11,745 nt of DNA from CAZLNV01 sp964561095 (GCA_964561095.1 CAZLNV010000025.1:1-11745); one strand, 5' to 3'. Positions 1 to 7,043 are shown, counted from the stretch's first letter. The notes: generated from the letters alone by a model not told the origin. Translations and numbers: made by a program.

Positions 1-2
1 AT

Positions 3-683
3 GCAATGGATTTACTTGAATTTTTGAATTTAAGAAACTTTGATATGTTTGATAACTATTTTGATTCAAGAATACTTTATAAAAAGAAAAGTGATGCTGA
101 TAAGAAAAAATTATATTTATGGATAACTAGATGCGATATGTTAAGTAGAAAAGAAAAAGTTAGTGAATATAATAAGGATAACTTAAGTAAATTATTAGAT
201 GAATTAAAAAATGAAAGAATGAAAAAATTTGATGAAGCAAGCATTATTAAAATATTTAATAAATATGGAATTTATTTAATCATTGAAGATGCTTTAAAAG
301 GAACAAAGGTAAGAGGATGTATGATGGTTAAAGATAAAAATCCTGCAATATACATGACTAGATATTTAAAAGAAAAGTCATCTTTCTATTACACTTTATA
401 TCATGAAATATCACACATTAAAACAAACTATAATCAAGCTAAAGCTAAGATTATGATTAGTGATGAATATGATGAAGAGAAAGCTGATAACTATGCCTTA
501 AACAAAATGATAGATGAAAATGTATGGAATGATATATTAAAGAATATTGATAATAGAGAAACTATTTGTTTAAATAATAAAATACCTTTATGTTTTATGT
601 ATTCGAGGTTAGCTAAGGAAGGATATATAAAATATAATGATAAGAATTTACTTGAGAATAAAGAAAGTTTATACAAGTTATAA
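3..683 (+). CDS. ImmA/IrrE-family metallopeptidase, 5' partial (C-terminal part of a probable HTH-peptidase regulator)
   Basis: Counting from the ATG at position 6, residues 133-137 are HEISH, a zinc-metallopeptidase HExxH motif. It is followed by the acidic EEKADNYA segment (157-164), the usual ImmA/IrrE arrangement, where a Glu or Asp in that segment is the third zinc ligand. The reading frame is open to the left edge, so the ATG at 6 is probably internal. The residues before the motif (WITRCDML, then an NLSKLLDEL-like helix) resemble the middle of Xre-HTH plus ImmA/IrrE proteins of the HigA-antitoxin/phage-repressor type, whose N-terminal ~100-150 residues would lie outside the window. Family members cleave repressors or act as antitoxin-like regulators; the target here cannot be told. 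The stop codon lies inside a terminator hairpin. Family call is fairly sure; an HTH partner domain is inference. Confidence 0.72.
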   Translation, partial: AMDLLEFLNLRNFDMFDNYFDSRILYKKKSDADKKKLYLWITRCDMLSRKEKVSEYNKDNLSKLLDELKNERMKKFDEASIIKIFNKYGIYLIIEDALKGTKVRGCMMVKDKNPAIYMTRYLKEKSSFYYTLYHEISHIKTNYNQAKAKIMISDEYDEEKADNYALNKMIDENVWNDILKNIDNRETICLNNKIPLCFMYSRLAKEGYIKYNDKNLLENKESLYKL

Positions 684-691
684 ACTTTTTT
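664..691 (+). terminator. Rho-independent terminator overlapping the stop codon of the peptidase gene
   Basis: A perfect 10-bp inverted repeat, AAAGTTTATA / TATAAACTTT (664-673 and 679-688), encloses a 5-nt loop, CAAGT, and runs into a T tract to 691. The TAA stop (681-683) is in the descending arm. The T tract abuts the -10 region of the next gene. The stem is AT-rich and therefore weak, but symmetry and T tract are both good. Confidence 0.65.
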
Positions 692-699
692 GATATAAT
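691..699 (+). promoter_or_regulatory. Extended -10 promoter of the ABC-F gene
   Basis: TGATATAAT matches the TGN-TATAAT extended -10 exactly (TATAAT at 694-699). No good -35 is visible. Transcription would start near 706, giving a leader of about 16 nt that contains the GAGG ribosome binding site at 711-714, seven bases before the ATG at 722. The leader is too short for an attenuator or a uORF of the kind that controls many antibiotic-resistance ABC-F genes. Confidence 0.6.
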
Positions 700-721
700 C
701 TAGGTATTAAGAGGAAAGTAT

Positions 722-3094
722 ATGACAGAGATTAGTTTAGATGAAATTTATATGAGTTATGCTTTTAACGATGTGTTAAAAGGTTTTTCGTTTAAGATTA
801 ATATTGGTGAAAGGGTTGGATTAATTGGACCTAATGGAACAGGTAAAACTACATTATTAAGACTAATTGTTAAAGAAGAAATACCAAGTAAGGGAACTAT
901 TAGTGTAAGAAAGTCTTCTTCTATTGGTTATTTAAGACAAATACCTCCTCTTGAAGCTGATGGTGTTCTCGCAAGTGATGTATATTTAAGAGGTATAAGG
1001 GAACTTTTGGAAATGAAAGAAGAGTTAGAAATCCTTGAAAGTAATATGTCTCATCATGAGAATAGTATTAAGAAATATACTAAGTTAAGAGAAATTTTTG
1101 AATTAAAAGGTGGATATGAAATTAATAAAAGAGTTAATACCATTAAGAATGTTTTTAAGCTATCTGAAGAATTAATGAATAGAGAATATAATAAATTATC
1201 AGGTGGTGAAAAAACCATCATTAACTTAGCTTCTTTAGTATTATCGGAACCTGACATTCTGTTGCTTGATGAACCTACTAATCACTTGGATATTGATACT
1301 TTAGAATGGTTAGAAGATTTTTTAAAGAATTATAAGGGAACTGTATTAATAATTTCACATGACAGGTATTTTTTAGATAGAGTTGTTAATAAAGTAGTTA
1401 GTATAGATAATGGTATTGAAGACATTTATTTTGGTAATTATTCTTATTATTTAGAGGAATCTGAAAAAAGATTTTTAATAGAATTTCAGAATTATAAAAA
1501 TCAGCAAAAAGAGATTAAAGCATTGAAAGAAGCTATTGAAAGGCTTAAAATGTGGGGACAAAAAAGTGATAACCCTCTAACATTTAAAAGAATGCACGCG
1601 ATTGAAAAAAGGCTTGAAAAAATGGATGTTATTGATAAACCAAGAGAGAAGAAAAAACTTCCTATTAGATTTAATGAAGGTAAAAGAAGTTCTAATCATG
1701 TTATAGATATTGAAGGTTTAAATTTATCTATAGGTGATAATGAATTACTAGTTAATTCTAAGATGTCTTTAATGTATAAAGATAGATTATGTTTAATGGG
1801 TAAAAATGGTACTGGTAAAACCACATTAATAAAGGCTATACTTGATAACAATAGAGAAGAAATTAAAATAGCTAGTAATACTCTTATCGGCTACATTCCT
1901 CAAGAAGTAAGATTTGATGATGAATCATTAACTATATATGAACATATGAGAGCTATATTTATTGGTTCTGAAGAAGAATTAAGAAGTAAATTATTTCAAT
2001 TCTATTTTGGAAGTGAAACTATAGGTAAGAAGTTAAAGACTTTAAGTGGAGGAGAAAAGGTAAGAATTAAATTATTAGAGTTAATTATTAAAAATTGTAA
2101 TTTATTAATACTTGATGAACCTACTAATCATATAGATGTAGAAACAAAAGAATTATTAGAAGAATCTTTATTGGATTTTGAAGGTACTATTTTATTTATT
2201 AGTCATGATAGATATTTTATAAATAAAATAGCTACTAAAATAGTTAGAATTGAAGATAAAAAATTAGTTTCATATGATGGAAATTATGATGATATTAAAG
2301 ATAAAAAAATAATTAAAGAAGAAATTGTTAAAGAAGAAAAGCAAGTCATTATTAATGGAAGTAATAGGTTAAATAGTTACTTGAATGATTCTAAAGTAAG
2401 TGAAATAAGTGATGGAATTTATAAATTAAAAAAGAATAGCAGAGTATTTCTATTAAAAGTTAAAGACCACTTAAGCGAAGAATCTATGAGAATGGACTAT
2501 TTGGAAGGTAAATTATTAATTCCTAAGAAGATGTTTTATGAAAAATATAATAATAAAAGCTATATATTAACAGAGTCATTAAAAGGTAACCCCTTAAATA
2601 GTGAATATTTTATAAATCATCCTGAAGAAGGAATTAAAATAATAATTGAGGCATTTAATGCGATTTATAGCATTGATTATAGTGATTGTATATTTGATGA
2701 AATGATAGATACTAAGATTAAAAGAATAGAAAACACTATAAATTTAGAATTACCCATTGAAGAAGAAACTTATAAAAAAGAATTTATTAATAAGAAAGCA
2801 ATGGTCAATTACCTTAAAGGCAATAAACAAAAAAGTGTTATAGGATTTACTTTGGGTAATATGTCTCTTGATAATATTTATGCTTTTAACAATAGTTTTA
2901 GTGGAATATCAGATGTAAGTGAGTGTGGAATATCTGACATATATTATGATTTAGTAAGTATAGATTCATCAATTGAAAAATATTATGGAGTTAAATATGT
3001 GGGAATGTTTTATAATGAGCTTGGTATTGAAAAAGAAGAAGCTAAGTCTAAGTATTATAAATTATTAAATTATTTAAAAAATAAAACTAAATAA
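722..3094 (+). CDS. ABC-F family ATPase fused to a C-terminal degenerate APH(3')-like (aminoglycoside kinase) domain
   Basis: The first ~530 residues are a complete ABC-F protein. NBD1 has Walker A GPNGTGKTT (36-44), signature LSGGE (159-163), Walker B LLLDEP (180-185) and switch His213. A ~80-residue charged linker (about 240-325) is the ribosome/P-site tRNA-contacting region in this family. NBD2 has GKNGTGKTT (360-368), LSGGE (441-445), LLILDEP (461-467) and His495. Such proteins bind the ribosomal E site and either rescue stalled ribosomes or dislodge antibiotics; they are usually about 500-650 residues, whereas this one has 790. Residues ~550-786 align by eye with APH(3') kinases such as APH(3')-IIIa (recalled sequence): YKL near 567-569, Lys579, Glu587, YLEGKLLIPK (593-602), YSIDYSDCIFD (649-659), LGNMSLDN (711-718), GISDVSECGISD (728-739) and KYYKLL (777-782). 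Kinase residues Lys, Glu, Asn718 and Asp731 are kept, but the HGD catalytic motif reads LGN. There is no frameshift and no internal stop. ABC-F is certain; the APH fold is strongly supported; the role of the fusion is unknown. Confidence 0.9.
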   Translation: MTEISLDEIYMSYAFNDVLKGFSFKINIGERVGLIGPNGTGKTTLLRLIVKEEIPSKGTISVRKSSSIGYLRQIPPLEADGVLASDVYLRGIRELLEMKEELEILESNMSHHENSIKKYTKLREIFELKGGYEINKRVNTIKNVFKLSEELMNREYNKLSGGEKTIINLASLVLSEPDILLLDEPTNHLDIDTLEWLEDFLKNYKGTVLIISHDRYFLDRVVNKVVSIDNGIEDIYFGNYSYYLEESEKRFLIEFQNYKNQQKEIKALKEAIERLKMWGQKSDNPLTFKRMHAIEKRLEKMDVIDKPREKKKLPIRFNEGKRSSNHVIDIEGLNLSIGDNELLVNSKMSLMYKDRLCLMGKNGTGKTTLIKAILDNNREEIKIASNTLIGYIPQEVRFDDESLTIYEHMRAIFIGSEEELRSKLFQFYFGSETIGKKLKTLSGGEKVRIKLLELIIKNCNLLILDEPTNHIDVETKELLEESLLDFEGTILFISHDRYFINKIATKIVRIEDKKLVSYDGNYDDIKDKKIIKEEIVKEEKQVIINGSNRLNSYLNDSKVSEISDGIYKLKKNSRVFLLKVKDHLSEESMRMDYLEGKLLIPKKMFYEKYNNKSYILTESLKGNPLNSEYFINHPEEGIKIIIEAFNAIYSIDYSDCIFDEMIDTKIKRIENTINLELPIEEETYKKEFINKKAMVNYLKGNKQKSVIGFTLGNMSLDNIYAFNNSFSGISDVSECGISDIYYDLVSIDSSIEKYYGVKYVGMFYNELGIEKEEAKSKYYKLLNYLKNKTK

Positions 3095-3110
3095 ATTTTT
3101 ATTTAGTTTT
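3083..3110. terminator. Shared bidirectional terminator between convergent genes
   Basis: AAAACTAAATAAA (3083-3095) and TTTATTTAGTTTT (3098-3110) are perfect complements, giving a stem of about 12 bp once a minimal loop opens. T-rich stretches follow on both strands. The ABC-F stop (3092-3094) lies in one arm and the stop of the convergent lysozyme gene (3103-3105 on the minus strand) in the other. The two coding regions are only 8 bases apart. Confidence 0.7.
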
Positions 3111-4260
3111 TATATAAAATATTTAAATCAACATTACCTTTTATGCCATCTACTTTACCATCACTTGCTGCCTGCCAAATATAAAAGTCTTTTTCATATG
3201 TATTATTATTAGTGTAGTAAGCAAGCCATGTAGGATATTTTGTGGTATCCCAAGCACTTCTCATATAGTTAGCGCTTCCATAGTTCATTGCTTTATATCC
3301 TGAAGCAGTTATTTCATCCATAAAAGCATTCGCAATATCATTAAGATCTTCAAAATTAATCTTGTAGCTCATAAATTTATCCCAACACTCCCAATCAAAT
3401 GCAATTGGCAAATCTAGTTTTTCTCCATTTAAAGTATCTATAATCCACTTTGCCTGTTCCTTTGCTTCAGTGGTATTTTGAGCATAACTATAAAAATATA
3501 AACCTACTAAGATTCCAGCTTTCTTAGCATTTGTAATATTATTCATATATTTTGAATCCATTACCATATTGCCTTCTTTACCATGTCCATACCCAATTCT
3601 AATAATAGCAAATTCAACGTTTGCTGCTTTTACTTTTTGCCAATTAATATCACCTTGCCACTTAGATACATCAATTCCGATTATCGTATTGTCAGTTTTA
3701 TATTGCTTTATTAAATCTTTTAGGTAATAAGAACTTGTTTTGTTACTAGTTACTATATTTTCTTTTACAATAAGTTTCGAACTAAATTCATTATAATTTC
3801 CGGATTCATCATTTGTAGTAAACTTTATATCATATTCACCAACTTTATTTATATCATAATATCCTTCAACACTGCATTGCATTTCCCTAGTGTAATTATC
3901 TCCGCATACTGCTTTACTTACTAAATCAATTTTTTCACCTTTTTTAATAGTATATTTTTTAGACGCAAATATAACAGGATTTGTGGTATCAACTATTGTT
4001 ACATAGAATTTATAAAATTGAGTTCTATTTTTACTATTTTTATATTTGAATATTATTTCTTGTTTTCCTAATTTATTAGAATCAATTAAGTGATTTTCTG
4101 TAATCATTGATCCGTTTTCAACGTTAACAAAATCATATAAATATTTTTCTTCTCTATATTCAATATTCAAATTATCTTCTATTTGAATATTTGTAACTAT
4201 TTTTTCTTTTGAACATCCAAGTAATAAAAACATTAAAATTATTAAAACAACTTTTTTCAT
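3103..4260 (-). CDS. Surface lipoprotein with Ig-like domain(s) and GH25 lysozyme domain
   Basis: A peptidoglycan N-acetylmuramidase predicted to be tethered to the outer face of the membrane. Numbered from the ATG at 4260 (385 residues): a signal peptide MKKVVLIILMFLLLGC with lipobox LLLGC, Cys16 being the lipidated residue. Next come a beta-rich segment (~22-90) and a bacterial Ig-like domain (~91-168) with the typical DTTNPVI start and GEYDIKFTTNDESGN end. It contains Cys119 and Cys129, which could pair. GH25 spans ~193-385: GIDVSKWQG (195-203, Asp197), FDWE (288-291, Asp289/Glu291, the expected catalytic pair) and NVDLN (376-380). The start at 4260 is preferred over the ATG at 4272 because GGAGAG lies just upstream of it and the predicted transcript begins near 4270. 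Likely roles are wall remodelling or competition with other bacteria; a phage endolysin is less likely because of the lipobox and the lack of phage neighbours. Confidence 0.9.
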   Translation of the reverse strand: MKKVVLIILMFLLLGCSKEKIVTNIQIEDNLNIEYREEKYLYDFVNVENGSMITENHLIDSNKLGKQEIIFKYKNSKNRTQFYKFYVTIVDTTNPVIFASKKYTIKKGEKIDLVSKAVCGDNYTREMQCSVEGYYDINKVGEYDIKFTTNDESGNYNEFSSKLIVKENIVTSNKTSSYYLKDLIKQYKTDNTIIGIDVSKWQGDINWQKVKAANVEFAIIRIGYGHGKEGNMVMDSKYMNNITNAKKAGILVGLYFYSYAQNTTEAKEQAKWIIDTLNGEKLDLPIAFDWECWDKFMSYKINFEDLNDIANAFMDEITASGYKAMNYGSANYMRSAWDTTKYPTWLAYYTNNNTYEKDFYIWQAASDGKVDGIKGNVDLNILYKN

Positions 4261-4276
4261 AATACTCTCCATATTA

Positions 4277-4306
4277 TTTATAACATAAATGAAAAGTGTT
4301 ATTCAA
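4277..4306 (-). promoter_or_regulatory. Promoter of the lysozyme lipoprotein gene
   Basis: Read on the minus strand: TTGAAT (4306-4301), an 18-base spacer ending in TGT, then TATAAA (4282-4277), which is an extended -10 with a recognisable -35. The start site would be near 4270, so the leader is about 10 nt and begins at the GGAGAG ribosome binding site. This gives the gene its own promoter, separate from the symporter gene upstream. Confidence 0.55.
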
Positions 4307-4323
4307 TATAAAAATGATAAAAT

Positions 4324-4354
4324 AAAAAGTTTTAAGATTTACTTAAAACTTTTT
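4324..4354 (-). terminator. Terminator at the end of the symporter gene
   Basis: A 13-bp perfect inverted repeat, AAAAAGTTTTAAG (4324-4336) and CTTAAAACTTTTT (4342-4354), with a 5-base loop. On the minus strand it ends in TTTTT followed by ATTTTATC. The symporter stop codon (4334-4332) lies inside the stem. It should separate symporter and lysozyme transcription. Confidence 0.65.
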
Positions 4355-5579
4355 TTAACCAATTTTTTCCATCTACAATTCTTGCAATCATCATACTCGA
4401 TGCTGTATCCCCGACAACATTAAGGGCAGTTGCAGGGGCATCTATAATAGTCGCGATTATTGTAAGAATAGGTAAGGCGGCTACTGGAAAACCCAGCATT
4501 GTAATAATTAGCATTTCTGATATAGTACCACCTCCAATAGGGACCGCTGTTACAAGTAATGTTGCAAGTAAAGCAATACCAAATATTTTTCCGTTTGATA
4601 CAGGTGAATTAAATAAATATACTAGAAACATTATTTTAAATACACTGCCTATTATTGAACCATCTTTGTGAAAACTTGTGCCAAGAGGAATAGTGGTATC
4701 TGCAATGTCATCACTTACACCAATATTTTTAGCACATTTTGCATTTACTGGTATTGATGCGGCTGATGAACAAGTGGCTATTGCGGTGATAGTCGCAGGT
4801 AATATATTTTTCCAATATCTAATGAATCCATTTTTACCAGCTCCAATAAATGCATATAATGAGTAAACTATAAAATAGAAAAGAACACATATTATTGTAT
4901 ATACAATAAATGTTTTACCATATCCGATAGCTATTTCTTTTCCAAAAGTACCCACTAATGTTGCGAAATAGCATCCAAGTCCGATAGGTGCATAATACAT
5001 AATTATTTTAATAAACTTCTGTACCACTTCACTAGCACTATCAAGTACTTTTAATAGTTCTTTTCCCTTTTCTTTAGATAAATTAATTGCTATACCAAAT
5101 AAGACTGAAAATACAATTAAAGCTATCATATTATCTTTTGATAGTAACTTACTAAAATCGTTAGTGCTTATTGTATTAATAGTTTTTTCTAAATAGTTAA
5201 CATCTTCAAACTCATTTTTTTCTTCTGCCATTTCTAAGGACTTTCGAATTTCATTTCCATTTGTGGTATCAACTAATTTTATATTAGTGGCGCTTATTAA
5301 ACCTACTAATACACTTATAATGGAAGTAATAATAAATACTCCAAATATAGAGATTAATATTTTCCCTATTCTTTTTGGTTGATGCATTTTACCAATTGAA
5401 GTGCTTATAGTTAAGAATATTAAAGGTACAATTATAATAAGTAGCATGTTTAAAAATAAATCTCCAAAAGGTTTTAAAAATGATATTTTCTCTTTAAAGA
5501 CTAATCCTAAAATGCACCCAATAATAATTGCTGATAGTAAGATAATTAAACTTTTGTAGTTTTTGAATATTTTTTTCAT
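4332..5579 (-). CDS. Dicarboxylate/amino acid:cation symporter (DAACS, glutamate-transporter family)
   Basis: An integral membrane Na+- or H+-coupled symporter of the GltP/SstT/DctA superfamily, 415 residues, the normal length. Hydrophobic helices start at residues ~10-27 and continue throughout. Re-entrant hairpin HP1 has TCSSAAS (269-275). The family NMDGT motif appears as HKDGS (304-308). HP2 has PIGGGT (347-352), and TM8 has IIDAPATALNVVGD (378-391). Aligned with GltPh, Asp380, Asn387 and Asp391 match D394, N401 and D405 (amino-group and Na+ ligands). The arginine that grips the substrate side-chain carboxylate (R397) is Ala383. Family knowledge ties loss of this Arg to neutral substrates, as in ASCT-type transporters, so a neutral amino acid (for example Ser, Thr or Ala) is more likely than glutamate or aspartate. 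The polar segment 101-145 is an extended extracytoplasmic loop. AAGGAG precedes the ATG at 5579. Family certain, substrate inferred. Confidence 0.9.
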   Translation of the reverse strand: MKKIFKNYKSLIILLSAIIIGCILGLVFKEKISFLKPFGDLFLNMLLIIIVPLIFLTISTSIGKMHQPKRIGKILISIFGVFIITSIISVLVGLISATNIKLVDTTNGNEIRKSLEMAEEKNEFEDVNYLEKTINTISTNDFSKLLSKDNMIALIVFSVLFGIAINLSKEKGKELLKVLDSASEVVQKFIKIIMYYAPIGLGCYFATLVGTFGKEIAIGYGKTFIVYTIICVLFYFIVYSLYAFIGAGKNGFIRYWKNILPATITAIATCSSAASIPVNAKCAKNIGVSDDIADTTIPLGTSFHKDGSIIGSVFKIMFLVYLFNSPVSNGKIFGIALLATLLVTAVPIGGGTISEMLIITMLGFPVAALPILTIIATIIDAPATALNVVGDTASSMMIARIVDGKNWLKKVLSKS

Positions 5580-5597
5580 AATACTCCTTTCAATATA

Positions 5598-5627
5598 ATT
5601 ATATAAGTTTAATGAAAAAAAAGTCTA
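5598..5627 (-). promoter_or_regulatory. Probable promoter of the symporter gene
   Basis: On the minus strand, TAGACT (5627-5622) lies 18 bases before TATAAT (5603-5598). The start site would be near 5591, just upstream of the AAAGGAG at 5590-5584. The -35 is only a 4/6 match and there is no TG extension. Confidence 0.45.
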
Positions 5628-5702
5628 CATTTGAGCATCCACGATAAATCCACATATTACTTTACATATAACTAAATTAAATGAAATATAAAAGCTCTTT
5701 TT

Positions 5703-5711
5703 TGATATAAT
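5703..5711 (+). promoter_or_regulatory. Extended -10 promoter giving a predicted leaderless mRNA
   Basis: TGATATAAT, with TATAAT at 5706-5711, is followed by exactly six bases and then the ATG at 5718. With standard -10 geometry the A of the start codon is +1. No ribosome binding site can fit between promoter and start. The -35 region is poor (ATGAAA at 5681-5686, 19-base spacer). The rest of the 138-base divergent intergenic region shows only this promoter and the opposing symporter promoter. Confidence 0.55.
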
Positions 5712-5717
5712 TAAAGT

Positions 5718-7043
5718 ATGAAAAAGAATTTTGTAAAAATGAATGATAATAATAAATATCTTTCATTAGGAAATTTATTTAATCAAATAAAAGAGATTTC
5801 TAAAAATAAGTCATCCGCAATGCAGAGTGAAGTTTTTTGTTCACTTTTTGGCATAAATGAAATAAACAATACAACTGTTAATAACTATTGTATAGGCTAT
5901 AGACCAATAGGGGTTTTATATAAAAAAATATACATAGATATGAAACAAAAATATGAAACAGAATATGAAGTGTTTATTCCAATAATTTTATCTCTAATAA
6001 GTATATTAGATGAATATATTTATAAGGAAAAGGATGATAATTTAAAAATCATAAATAGCAATACTAACTTAAAAAAATTATGTTTAGAATTATTAAAAAT
6101 ATCTATGAATGATGAACATATATCTGAAGAGTTTATAAAAGGAATTAAATCAAAAATAGAGTCTAATAATTTATATGAAGCAATTATAGAGTTTTTAATG
6201 TACTCTATTTTAGAAAATAATCAGCCATTATATATACAAGATGTAAAAATAAAAATAAATAGAAGGGAACTAGAAGAATATTTAAAAGTCAAACTATATG
6301 AAGGCATAAGTTATATAACATCACTTCAAGAACTTGCTAAAAAGAATAATGAATATGCTAATGCTGAACTTGGATCATTAGAATTTAGTGGACTTGTAAG
6401 TGGAGAAGTAAATTATCAAAAAAGTTATGAATATTACCTAAGAGCAAGTACTGCTAATCATCCTAAAGCTTGTTGGATGGTTTCAGATTTAATTTTAACT
6501 GGAAAAGTTGGAAATATTGAAACAGATTTTGATATTGCTTGGGAATATTTAAAAAGAGCTATATCACTAGGAAGCACCGCGGCTTTAAATACAATGGGAA
6601 ATTGTTATTTAAAAGGATTAACTCCTGATAAAAAGAAAGATAAAGAAGCTGCCACTGAATATTTTAGAGAATCTAGTGAATTTGGATATACATATGCCTA
6701 TAATAATTTGGGACTTATATGTGAAAGTGATGGATTATTAGATGAAGCACTAAAATATTATAAGATAAGTGCGGATTTAGGAGAAAGCTGGGCTTTAAAT
6801 AAAGTTGGCGAGTATTATAGAAAACATAATAATAGTAAAATTGCATACGTTTATTATCAAAAATCCAGTGAATGTCCTATTAGTGAAAAAAATTATTATA
6901 GTTATTATAATCTTGCAAAATATTATTACTTAAGAAATAAAAAAACCAAAAATAAAGGAATAGAATATTTAAAAATTGCAGCAGAACATGGAGTAAAAAA
7001 GGCATCTTCATTATTAAAAAAATATGAAAAAAATGTGGAGTGA
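5718..7043 (+). CDS. Sel1/TPR-repeat protein with an unrecognised N-terminal domain
   Basis: A 441-residue, probably cytoplasmic protein with no signal peptide or membrane segment. Residues ~213-430 form about six Sel1-like/TPR helical pairs, for example NAELGSLEFSG..YEYYLRAS (215-244), ALNTMGNCYLKGL..AATEYFRESSEFG (289-323), LDEALKYYKISADLG (341-355) and GIEYLKIAAEHG (414-425). These repeats are scaffolds for protein-protein contacts. I do not recognise residues ~15-165. They are mostly helical, and 34-64 (SAMQSEVFC then NNTTVNNYCIGYRPIG) has the look of a helix-turn-helix, which is weak evidence. The gene overlaps the ribosome binding site of the glycosyltransferase gene and stops 2 bases before its ATG, so the two are translationally coupled; a regulatory or scaffold role for that enzyme is an inference. 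The start lacks an SD site, as does the next candidate, Met8. Confidence 0.8.
   Translation: MKKNFVKMNDNNKYLSLGNLFNQIKEISKNKSSAMQSEVFCSLFGINEINNTTVNNYCIGYRPIGVLYKKIYIDMKQKYETEYEVFIPIILSLISILDEYIYKEKDDNLKIINSNTNLKKLCLELLKISMNDEHISEEFIKGIKSKIESNNLYEAIIEFLMYSILENNQPLYIQDVKIKINRRELEEYLKVKLYEGISYITSLQELAKKNNEYANAELGSLEFSGLVSGEVNYQKSYEYYLRASTANHPKACWMVSDLILTGKVGNIETDFDIAWEYLKRAISLGSTAALNTMGNCYLKGLTPDKKKDKEAATEYFRESSEFGYTYAYNNLGLICESDGLLDEALKYYKISADLGESWALNKVGEYYRKHNNSKIAYVYYQKSSECPISEKNYYSYYNLAKYYYLRNKKTKNKGIEYLKIAAEHGVKKASSLLKKYEKNVE

Noticed and set aside
722..3094. The ABC-F/APH join as an artefact of a lost stop codon or assembly error
   Set aside because: The linker region continues in the same base composition and codon style, there is no SD-preceded ATG at the junction, and the kinase domain lacks its usual N-terminal helix, as expected for a settled fusion. 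It cannot be ruled out entirely without reads or relatives.
4261..4272. ATG at 4272 (minus strand) as start of the lysozyme lipoprotein
   Set aside because: The predicted transcript begins near 4270 and the GGAGAG site is between the two ATGs; a start at 4260 gives a clean lipoprotein signal peptide.
3980..5275. A 16-base identical string, TTTGTGGTATCAACTA, at 3980-3995 and 5260-5275
   Set aside because: Both copies lie inside coding sequence and encode similar residues (VDTTN) with the genome's favoured codons; there are only two copies and no structure, so chance is the best explanation.
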